This document shows positions 8,101 to 13,085 of a DNA stretch of 13,085 nucleotides, piece after piece; within the stretch, counting starts at the first letter, position 1; every line of letters starts with the position of its first letter. The notes under the pieces are model-generated. The model saw only the letters and a list, made by a program, of their open reading frames with translations. It did no database searches and was not told where the DNA came from. Both the position numbers and the translations under genes were made by a program. Source of the stretch: JBBSEZ01 sp038239195 (GTDB lineage: Bacteria; Planctomycetota; Planctomycetia; Gemmatales; Gemmataceae). The stretch covers positions 1 through 13,085 of the forward strand of contig JBBSEZ010000284.1 of assembly GCA_038239195.1 (NCBI GenBank), given 5' to 3'.

Positions 8101-9661
8101 GAGCCTCGACGCCGAGATCCGCTACACGGAACGGGACGGCGGGGGGCCGGCAGCCGTCGGATTCACGCAGGAGGTGGACGGGGTCGTCTTCCGCTACCGC
8201 CCGCCCGACGACATCGGGCTCTCCGCCGACCACCCCAACCGGGCGAAAGTCCGCAGTTTCCGGACCGCCTACTTTCGGCAGCGAGTCCAGACTGACCCGA
8301 CGCTGGCGACGATGGCGAATGGTTTCCAACGCGATTGGCTCGTGCAGATCTACCTCTCGGCCCTGACCGTCCAAGCGGTGGGCGGGAATGTGCCGTTGGG
8401 CGAGGCCCACGCCGCGTTGGGGCGCGGGGACATGGCCGCGCGGTTCGGGCACGTTCTCAACGTCATTTTCCAGTCGCTGACCCCCGACGACGACCCCGCC
8501 GGGCGCCAGCGCGTCCACGACACGCTGCTTTCCCTCTGTCACGAACCCACCGTCCAGGGTTCCCTGCACGGCCTCGCCCCCCTCCTCTGGGCCGCGCCCG
8601 ACGACAGGTGGCATCGGTGGGCTGCCGAGCGGTTCAAATCCACCCTGGGATGCGCGTTGCTGGAGGCGTGTCAGCAACTCTGCCCCGACATGGACGTGGC
8701 TGACCTTCTGCTCGACCTCGATCCGGGGCCGCGGCCGGCCGAGGTGTCGCCTCCTGAAGCAGGCGTCGAGGAGATCTGGATTACCGAAGCGATGCTCGGC
8801 GGCGGCGGGGTGGTCGAAGAGATCCTGCGCCAGTTCGCCGCCGACCCCCGGCGTTTCTTCCGGCTCGCGGAAAGCGCATTGGCACCGAGCGACTACGAAT
8901 TGATCGATCGCGAATTGACCTGCGTCCTGGAGCGCTCGGCTGCCGACGTTGACGTCGCATCCGCTCTTGCGGGCGTCCGGGGGGCCGAAGGCAACGCCCC
9001 GCTCCAGGCGGCGGCCGCGCGGCTACGCCGCCTGCTCTCCGACCGCGGCCTGGTCGTCAACCATGCCGTTTCCGCCGCGCTGCACGCGCGGCTGCTGCGG
9101 CCGGGCACCTCGCCCACGACCGACGGGCTCCTCCGCTCGCTCGTGCGGGACTGGCGAGAGCAGGAGGAGCGACTGGGGATCGAGATCGATGCGCGGGTCT
9201 ACGCCTTCCTCGCCGCCGAGCGGCCCGAGTCCGCGACCGCGTTGGCCTCCCTCGGCCCCGTCCCCCACCACGACCCGTACTGGCGGTTCCAGACGCTCTA
9301 CGGGCTGTTCTGGCCCAGGGGCCACCTGGTCCGCGCCCAGGCCCTCGCGTCCTACAACCCGTACGCCGACGCGCCCGCCCCGGACCGCGAGATCCTCCTC
9401 GACCTGCTCCGCGCGGGCGAGCCATCGGTGCGCCTGGAGGGGGACTGGCAGCCTCGGGTCCACGCGGCGCTCGCCGAACACGGGGCGGTCCGGCTGGAAG
9501 CGTCGTTCGATGATCGCGACCGCCTCAAGGAGGCCCTCCTACACGCGGCCGCGACAGCGGTCGAGGCGGGCTTCCTGCACCTTCACCCGCACCTGGCGTC
9601 CTTGACCCTGGAGCCGGGAGGGGCCGAGGCCACGCTGGACATCCGGGAGGTGCTGCCGTGA
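5114..9661 (+). CDS. dpdJ: DpdJ, superfamily 2 DEVH-box helicase with cysteine-rich insert
   Basis: 1,515 residues from GTG 5114. Helicase motifs are clear: motif I SAGTGTGKT (188-196), motif II DEVH (380-383), motif III SAT (414-416) and motif VI QRKGRAGR (623-630), with VATAALEVGYNDPEV just before it. Between motifs I and II sits a CX4CX2C...CX4C cluster (C289, C294, C297, C317, C322), a likely zinc-binding insert. About 200 residues precede the core, and about 880 follow it with no recognised enzyme domain; a notable spot is W1222 followed by GGGG at 1229-1232 (IWITEAMLGGGG). Two RecA-like lobes with this motif VI type are typical of the DEAD/DEAH helicases of Dpd and related defence loci. 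Role: ATP-dependent translocation or remodelling of DNA in the restriction complex (inferred). The gene follows dpdI by 14 bases and overlaps dpdK by four (GTGA). The helicase call is very sure; the DpdJ name is strongly supported by context. Confidence 0.87.
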   Translation: MDEWEMLLRDLLDRLEREECRLLAWGVTDGGFLAEEIDELASAAIDAAGLATSPQEVRQALADRKLLFSFRQEGRETYRTRMAEAVRLFARLRQLFPSRKWQLAPTLVSDYRFDRRARRYPCRNLEPDEALRSVATEVRLAPQQRQALAALLRIGEAQPLRLSEFQLRATRRMLLDLDSRASRGLIVSAGTGTGKTLAFYLPALTHLATLVAGGAYWTKAIAIYPRNELLKDQFSETYLEARRLDGTLRHAAGRKLLLGAFFGPTPRTARDILGRFEPWGRERSGGFECPYLRCPRCGGTLLWARPDVERGVERLGCVRTGCGAVEPDEVVLTRERMAQSPPDVLFATTEMLNRQMTNQQFRHVFGVGDRVRRPKILLLDEVHTYEGTSGAQVALLLRRWHHAVGGRVHFTGLSATLPGAAEFFGQLVGLRPGSVEEVSPRAEDLDPAPEAAEYLLALRGDPASGTSLLSTSIQAAMLLRRFLDPRDGDPSGGLFGKRVFVFTDDLDVTNRLYNNLQDAEGLDSWGRVVPGQAPLAALRSFTAPEHSGRLRDGQSWQFCEEIGHPLGLGVPLRVSRTSSQDAGVDRASDVVVATAALEVGYNDPEVGAVLQHKAPRDWAAYLQRKGRAGRRRSMRPWTVVVLSDYGRDRLAFQAYEQLFDPELPHRTLPIANRYVLRMQAAFAFMDWVAARVPHDVPTGSVWTDFSGPVSGSAAWVTAIRRRQEWEGDLVRALLAGDEEQCRALESHLQAALAVSPEVVRSLLWETPRPLYTSVLPTLLRRLESGWRRVPAHAGETARDYQVNDHPLPDFVPQQLFGDLNLPEVEVVIPPQIKGQDPSTHFLALLQAMRTLAPGRVTRRFGVEHAFANHWVAPPSLVDPVQQLPVETLCAEFEEAGAFEVRDAGGVRAIRCVRPWRIEAAKPPGQVLTTSNAQLVWRSQIIPRGEDARLRFEPPRGWAWADFLQEVRFFTHSYHTHVEARRFAVGARAGLRFQNGTSLDAEIRYTERDGGGPAAVGFTQEVDGVVFRYRPPDDIGLSADHPNRAKVRSFRTAYFRQRVQTDPTLATMANGFQRDWLVQIYLSALTVQAVGGNVPLGEAHAALGRGDMAARFGHVLNVIFQSLTPDDDPAGRQRVHDTLLSLCHEPTVQGSLHGLAPLLWAAPDDRWHRWAAERFKSTLGCALLEACQQLCPDMDVADLLLDLDPGPRPAEVSPPEAGVEEIWITEAMLGGGGVVEEILRQFAADPRRFFRLAESALAPSDYELIDRELTCVLERSAADVDVASALAGVRGAEGNAPLQAAAARLRRLLSDRGLVVNHAVSAALHARLLRPGTSPTTDGLLRSLVRDWREQEERLGIEIDARVYAFLAAERPESATALASLGPVPHHDPYWRFQTLYGLFWPRGHLVRAQALASYNPYADAPAPDREILLDLLRAGEPSVRLEGDWQPRVHAALAEHGAVRLEASFDDRDRLKEALLHAAATAVEAGFLHLHPHLASLTLEPGGAEATLDIREVLP

Positions 9662-10185
9662 GTACCTCCCCGCGAACCATCCACACCCGGGCCAGCGCCC
9701 GCCAGGTGCCCGACCTGCTGCAGATCGTCATGGTGGCCGAGTTGCTCTGCCCCAGCCGCTGCCTCTGGCTCGTCTCTCCGTGGGTGTCCGACATCCCGGT
9801 CATCGACAACCGCACCAACGGCTTCCTCACCCTGGAGCCGCTGTGGGCCCGCGCGCGGGTCCGCCTGAGCCAGGTCCTCACGAGGCTGATGGAGGCGGGC
9901 ACGACCGTCCACGTCGCCACGCGCCCGGTGGAACACAACGCGGCATTCCTGGAGCGCCTGCGCCGCTCGGCGGAGCCCTGCGGTCTGCCGCTGGTGGTCC
10001 ACGCGGTCGAGGATCTCCACGAGAAGGGCATCCTCGCGGACGGCTTCTACCTGAGCGGGTCGATGAACTTCACCCACAGCGGCATCTCCCTCAACGAGGA
10101 GGCCGTCCACTACTTCATCGATGCCGCGGTCGTGGCCCAGCACCGCATCTTGTTCGCGCAGCGCTGGGGAGGAGAGCAAACATGA
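9658..10185 (+). CDS. dpdK: DpdK, phospholipase-D-type (single HKD) putative nuclease
   Basis: 175 residues. GTG 9658 overlaps the dpdJ stop (GTGA), with GGGAGG at 9645-9650. One full HKD motif is present: H121, K123 and D128 in LHEKGILAD, followed by the expected GSMNFT (134-139) and the acidic ISLNEE (143-148). The N-terminal half is an alpha/beta lobe with WLVSPWVSDIPVIDN and a HVATRP strand. Proteins with one HKD normally act as dimers that build a single active site from two copies, as in Nuc-type nucleases (known for the family). In this operon DpdK is the only protein with a recognisable nuclease-type active site, so it is the best candidate for cutting unmodified DNA; that is an inference. 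There is no signal peptide or transmembrane segment, which argues against a secreted lipase. The stop overlaps the dpdD start by ATGA. Confidence 0.9.
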   Translation: MSTSPRTIHTRASARQVPDLLQIVMVAELLCPSRCLWLVSPWVSDIPVIDNRTNGFLTLEPLWARARVRLSQVLTRLMEAGTTVHVATRPVEHNAAFLERLRRSAEPCGLPLVVHAVEDLHEKGILADGFYLSGSMNFTHSGISLNEEAVHYFIDAAVVAQHRILFAQRWGGEQT

Positions 10186-12437
10186 CGCCACCGACACACG
10201 CGCACGACACCGGCGGCTTCCTGTCGCGCTTCTTCGGCCCGCCCAACCAGATCAACGAAGAGAAGGACCCGCGCCTCACCCCCTGGATCGATCGCTTGCG
10301 CAGGGCCGAACCCCTGCCGAGCGTCCTGCCCTGCTTTCGGGGCGGCCAGGTCGTCGATTGGTACGGCGTGGCCTTCGACGATCGCCAGTGGCGGTCGCTC
10401 GGGGAAGACCTGACGGCCTTCGTCGGCCCGACCTTCACCACGTTCCGGGGCCAACGCGCGGCCCTGGACGACTCCGACCCGATCGACGCCGCCGTGAGCG
10501 CACTCACCGGCGGTCTGGCCTACAAGTTCCGGGGCGAGCCTTCGGCGGGAGGCGCCCGCGCGGTCTGGGCGGCGCTGGAGCGGCTCCGCGGGGTCTGGTC
10601 GAGACGCCCGTCCGGCGCGTCCACCCGCTCCTGGGCGGTCGGGCGGATTTTGCGTGAGTTTCACATGGCGGTCCTCGCCGGCTCGGAGGACGGCGCCAGG
10701 ACGCAACTCGATGAACTCCGGGACCACCCGCAGTTCGACGGGCTCAACTGGGTCTACCTGAGCGTCCAGCTGCTCTCCGCCTTCGGCCGCTGGCAAGACA
10801 TCCTCCGGCTGCCCGCGCTGGCCGACCTGCTGCGCCTGCGCCGTCCCGCGGCGGTGACGGAGGCCATCATCGGGGCGGTCTACCACGAGGAACTGCGGCG
10901 CTTCGAGGATGAAGCCGCCCCCCACGGCGCCCTGTCGCATTTCCGTTCCTCCGTCCTGCCCCGCTACGCCGGCCTGTACGTCGGGCGCGACGCGATGCGA
11001 TCGCCGGCGGCCCGGAAGTCCTTCATGCTGCTGGCGGCGGCGTCCAGGCCGCCGCAGCCCGATGTCCGCGATGCGTTGCTGGGCGCGGGGGGGCTCGGTG
11101 ACGAGGACGCCGCGTACCTCGCTTTACTGGCGGGATTGGTCCCGGCAACGCCGGCCCCGCCTCCGAGCGATCCCCTCGCCGAGGCGCGGAACAAGGCAAC
11201 GCGCGGCGACTATGACCGGGCCTTGCCCCTCGCGCTGGCCGCCCCGGCGAGCTTGCCGCGGGCCAGGCTCCTGTGCGAGTGCGCCCTCGAACTCGGAACG
11301 CTCGGGAGCAATCGGCTTGCCCACGAGGCGGTGCTTGGGCTTGGCGACGCGGACCGCGCGACCTTCCTCCAGGGGCGCGTCAACCGCGAACTCTGGGAAC
11401 GATTGCAGCCGGGGCAGCCCGAGGAGGCGGCCGCTGCTCCGGCCGATCCCCTTCCGGGCGACCTCGCCGAGTGGCTGGCGCATCTGGACCGGCACGACGG
11501 AAAGCGCGGCAGCCGCGAACTCATTCGCGAAGGGGCCGGGCAGTGGGACTTCGCTGCGCTCTTGGGGCAACCAGACGGCGCCGCCCGCCTGGACGCCCGG
11601 TTTCGCCAGGGTCGATCCCAGGAGGCGGAGCGGGTCCTTCGCGACAGCCTGCCCCACATCCTCGCCCACATGCAGCAGGACCCGCTCTGGCCGAACCCCG
11701 CTTTGCGGGGGACCTACCGCTTCCTGACCGAACTGTTGCTGGTCAGCACGGAAGGCGGGCTGGCCGATTTCGCGGTGTTCAACGATCTCGCGGAGGCCCT
11801 CCTGCGACTTGGCGGGTCGCGCGGAGAGGACTACGCCGAGCTGGTCGGCTGGGGACTCGATCTGTGGCGGGCACACATCGCCCCCGCGCTCCTGGACTGG
11901 CTCGTGGACTTTTTCGAGTTGCTGACCGCGTTCCCGTGCCCGGACGAAGGCCGTCGGCAGGACCTGTGTCGGATCGCGATCGAAGGACTCCAGCGCTTCG
12001 AGCGGAGGGCCGGCCCCGAGATCCGGGACGTGCTTCGCCGCCTGTGTGCGGACCTCGGGCAGGCGGAACTCTACGACCTGCACCTGCCTGCCCCGGCGAC
12101 CGCTCAGGCGGAAGGAGAAGACCCCCTGGCGGTCTTGGCGGGAATGACGGTCGCCATCTACACCCTGACCGAGAGCGCCGCGCGACAGGCCCAAAGCGTC
12201 CTGGAGTCGCGCTATCCGGGGGTCCGTGTCTCGCGGTGCCACGATCAAGCGGCGAGCCGGCGACTCATCCAGCTCGCGCGGCAGAGCGACCTCTTCGTGG
12301 TGGCGATCGGGAGTGCGACGCATGCGGCGACTGACTGCATTCAACGCTCGCGGCCTCGCGAGTTGCCAACGTTGCGCCCGACCGGCAAGGGCAGCGCCAG
12401 CATCCTGCGTGCGATTCGTGAGGGCTTGCGGGGTTAG
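10182..12437 (+). CDS. dpdD: DpdD, large accessory protein of the Dpd restriction module
   Basis: 751 residues. ATG 10182 overlaps the dpdK stop (ATGA) and has GGGGAGG at 10166-10172; the open frame extends upstream only as a shadow of dpdK. The N-terminus has RFFGPPNQINEEKDP and a DWYGVAF stretch. The middle (about 150-640) is a run of Ala/Leu-rich helices resembling helical-repeat scaffolds, with a low-complexity Ala/Pro linker near 325-331. The C-terminal 95 residues look like a separate alpha/beta domain: VAIYTL at 657-662, DLFVVAIGSATHAAT ending at 717 (H714), and GKGSASIL from 735. I recall this HAAT/GKGS ending from DpdD-type proteins, and the size also fits DpdD. No nuclease or ATPase motif is seen. 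In described islands dpdD belongs to the restriction set; its activity is unknown. It is the last gene of the operon here, after dpdK, an order that deserves comparison with other clusters. Confidence 0.72.
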   Translation: MTPPTHAHDTGGFLSRFFGPPNQINEEKDPRLTPWIDRLRRAEPLPSVLPCFRGGQVVDWYGVAFDDRQWRSLGEDLTAFVGPTFTTFRGQRAALDDSDPIDAAVSALTGGLAYKFRGEPSAGGARAVWAALERLRGVWSRRPSGASTRSWAVGRILREFHMAVLAGSEDGARTQLDELRDHPQFDGLNWVYLSVQLLSAFGRWQDILRLPALADLLRLRRPAAVTEAIIGAVYHEELRRFEDEAAPHGALSHFRSSVLPRYAGLYVGRDAMRSPAARKSFMLLAAASRPPQPDVRDALLGAGGLGDEDAAYLALLAGLVPATPAPPPSDPLAEARNKATRGDYDRALPLALAAPASLPRARLLCECALELGTLGSNRLAHEAVLGLGDADRATFLQGRVNRELWERLQPGQPEEAAAAPADPLPGDLAEWLAHLDRHDGKRGSRELIREGAGQWDFAALLGQPDGAARLDARFRQGRSQEAERVLRDSLPHILAHMQQDPLWPNPALRGTYRFLTELLLVSTEGGLADFAVFNDLAEALLRLGGSRGEDYAELVGWGLDLWRAHIAPALLDWLVDFFELLTAFPCPDEGRRQDLCRIAIEGLQRFERRAGPEIRDVLRRLCADLGQAELYDLHLPAPATAQAEGEDPLAVLAGMTVAIYTLTESAARQAQSVLESRYPGVRVSRCHDQAASRRLIQLARQSDLFVVAIGSATHAATDCIQRSRPRELPTLRPTGKGSASILRAIREGLRG

Positions 12438-12448
12438 GGTCGGCCTGA

Positions 12449-12466
12449 TCGAGGGCACCCCCTCGA
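12449..12466 (+). terminator. Hairpin 12 bases after dpdD, candidate operon end
   Basis: TCGAGGG, loop CACC, CCCTCGA: a perfect seven-base-pair, GC-rich stem with a four-base loop. No T-run follows, so it is not a classic intrinsic terminator. In a very GC-rich genome it could still stop or pause polymerase, or protect the 3' end of the mRNA. Its position right after the last operon gene supports a transcript-end role. Confidence 0.5.
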
Positions 12467-12469
12467 ACA

Positions 12470-12564
12470 GGGCGTGGGGAGTATCGATACCGTTGCGACG
12501 CCCACGCGGACGATGACAGCAGTGGGTCGCGCCGGAGGCCGCGCCGGCCGGCCTGCACGCAGGC
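12470..12564. repeat. Cluster of palindromes and hairpins in the spacer after dpdD
   Basis: Three further symmetric elements follow the first hairpin. GCGTGGG (12472-12478) pairs with CCCACGC (12501-12507), and their loop contains the perfect ten-base palindrome GTATCGATAC (12481-12490). GCCGGCCGGC (12543-12552) is also a perfect palindrome. GCCTGC (12551-12556) can pair with GCAGGC (12559-12564). The heptamer GCGCCGG occurs at 12529-12535 and again at 12541-12547. No gene is seen in the 211-base spacer 12438-12648 and no convincing promoter was found. The cluster may be an extragenic palindromic element or a protein-binding region; chance is not excluded at this GC content. Confidence 0.4.
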
Positions 12565-12648
12565 GTCTGTCGCACAGGCATCATGCCATTCGACTTCGGT
12601 GCGCACCTGGAGTAACCTGAGTGGCCTCGACCCTCACTCCCTCCCCTC

Positions 12649-12858
12649 ATGAAGCCTCTCGACCGAACAGCAATGGCTTCCCGGCATTCCGGACAGTGGG
12701 TCGCCCTCAAAACCGACCGGCGGACGGTGGTCGGCACGGGCCGCAGCGTCGATCAGGCGCTGAGAAGTGCCCGGAAGAACGGCGTCGAACACCCCGTCAT
12801 CACGCGGATGCCGAAGCAGATCCGGAGCTTTGTTGGCGGATACCGTCAGACGGCGTGA
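12649..12858 (+). CDS. Small DUF5678-like protein
   Basis: 69 residues from ATG 12649; ATG 12673 is an alternative start, and neither has a clear Shine-Dalgarno sequence. The core, SGQWVALKTDRRTVVGTG (18-35) followed by SVDQALRSARKNGVEHPVI, matches the DUF5678 pattern: a WVAL strand, a turn, a VV-x-GTG strand, then a helix and a short hydrophobic strand ahead of a final Pro. Proteins of this type are small and often sit directly before a retropepsin-like aspartyl protease gene in planctomycetes and cyanobacteria (recalled, not searched). Here the stop overlaps just such a reading frame by GTGA, which strengthens both calls. The function of the family is unknown; a partner or antitoxin-like role is sometimes considered, but nothing here proves it. 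It lies 211 bases after dpdD and is probably not part of that operon. Confidence 0.6.
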   Translation: MKPLDRTAMASRHSGQWVALKTDRRTVVGTGRSVDQALRSARKNGVEHPVITRMPKQIRSFVGGYRQTA

Positions 12859-13082
12859 AGTTCCCCTACGCGCGGTTTGACGACTACTACATGCCGGTCA
12901 TCCCGGTCACGTTGAGCCTGGGCGACCGCTGCATCGTCACCGAGGCAGGGCAAACGCACGACTATTTCAAGCTGGCGGCGCGGTTTTCCAGGTATCCAAC
13001 GGAGTGTCCAAGTCTGTTAATCCGAGGAGAACGCCGACCAAATAGTTTGGATCGCGGGCCGCCTTCTTCCGTCTGCCTTTGA
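12855..13082 (+). pseudogene. Truncated retropepsin-like aspartyl protease
   Basis: The frame starts at GTG 12855, overlapping the stop of the DUF5678-like gene (GTGA), and runs 75 residues to TGA 13080-13082. Residues 1-31, with FPYARFDDYYMPVIPVTLSL followed by GDRCIVTEA, read like the N-terminus of small bacterial retropepsin-type proteases. In these a stretch of about this form leads straight into the catalytic LVDSGA loop. Instead, from about base 12948 the translation turns into GQTHDYFKLAARF and an unrelated Arg/Pro/Ser-rich tail; no DSG or DTG triad appears in any forward frame before the window ends. The tail is also less GC-rich. I infer a deletion or insertion breakpoint near 12946-12950 that removed the active site. 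The remaining bases 12948-13085 show no other gene. A short intact gene of unknown function is the alternative, less likely. Confidence 0.5.
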
Positions 13083-13085
13083 TGC

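Noticed and set aside
5947..8295. A 782-codon plus-strand frame inside dpdJ
   Set aside because: The product is an Arg/Pro/Gly-rich shadow without domains, while the DpdJ frame across the same bases carries helicase motifs II, III and VI.
12493..12525. TTGCGA as a possible -35 element for the small gene at 12649
   Set aside because: No acceptable -10 hexamer follows at 16-18 bases, and the distance to the start codon is long.
11124..12737. A 537-codon minus-strand frame spanning the end of dpdD and the spacer
   Set aside because: It is antisense to DpdD, whose C-terminal motifs look real, and its translation has no domain character.
12438..13085. Possible CRISPR array or tRNA in the right flank
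   Set aside because: The symmetric elements are of different sequence and spacing, with no regular repeats, and no cloverleaf or TTCGA-type T-loop arrangement was found.

Overview
This is a very GC-rich stretch (roughly two thirds or more G+C by eye) that carries one dense operon on the + strand. Its six complete genes match, in size, motifs and order, the restriction half of a Dpd (7-deazapurine in DNA) cluster: dpdG, dpdH, dpdI, dpdJ, dpdK and a protein best called DpdD. The modification genes of such clusters (the TGT-like transglycosylase dpdA, plus dpdB and dpdC) and the preQ0 pathway genes are not in this window. The host is probably a high-GC planctomycete. That is an inference from base composition and from the DUF5678-like plus aspartyl-protease-like gene pair at the right end, and it is not certain.

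Layout. Bases 1-394 hold the tail of an upstream gene that is open to its stop but has no usable start and appears frame-disrupted near its left end; position suggests dpdF, but this is not proven. dpdG (391-1287) overlaps that tail by ATGA. dpdH (1300-4407) is a large P-loop ATPase. dpdI (4380-5099) starts inside the end of dpdH from a GTG with a strong ribosome binding site. dpdJ (5114-9661) is a superfamily 2 helicase of about 1,515 residues with a cysteine-rich insert. dpdK (9658-10185) is a one-HKD phospholipase-D-type protein. dpdD (10182-12437) is a 751-residue protein with a distinctive C-terminal domain. Almost every junction is an overlap or a gap under 15 bases, so the genes are very probably co-transcribed and translationally coupled.

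After dpdD comes a 211-base spacer rich in hairpins and palindromes. Next is a small DUF5678-like gene (12649-12858), which overlaps by GTGA a retropepsin-like aspartyl protease reading frame (12855-13082). That frame breaks off just before the expected catalytic Asp motif and appears to be a truncated remnant. Composition near both window ends is less GC-rich than the operon, consistent with rearranged flanks.

Working model (established for the Salmonella Dpd island, inferred here): the modification genes insert preQ0/ADG-type bases into host DNA, while DpdD to DpdK act against DNA that lacks the mark. DpdH and DpdJ supply ATP-driven sensing or remodelling, DpdK is the candidate nuclease, and DpdG, DpdI and DpdD are accessory or scaffold parts of unknown biochemistry.
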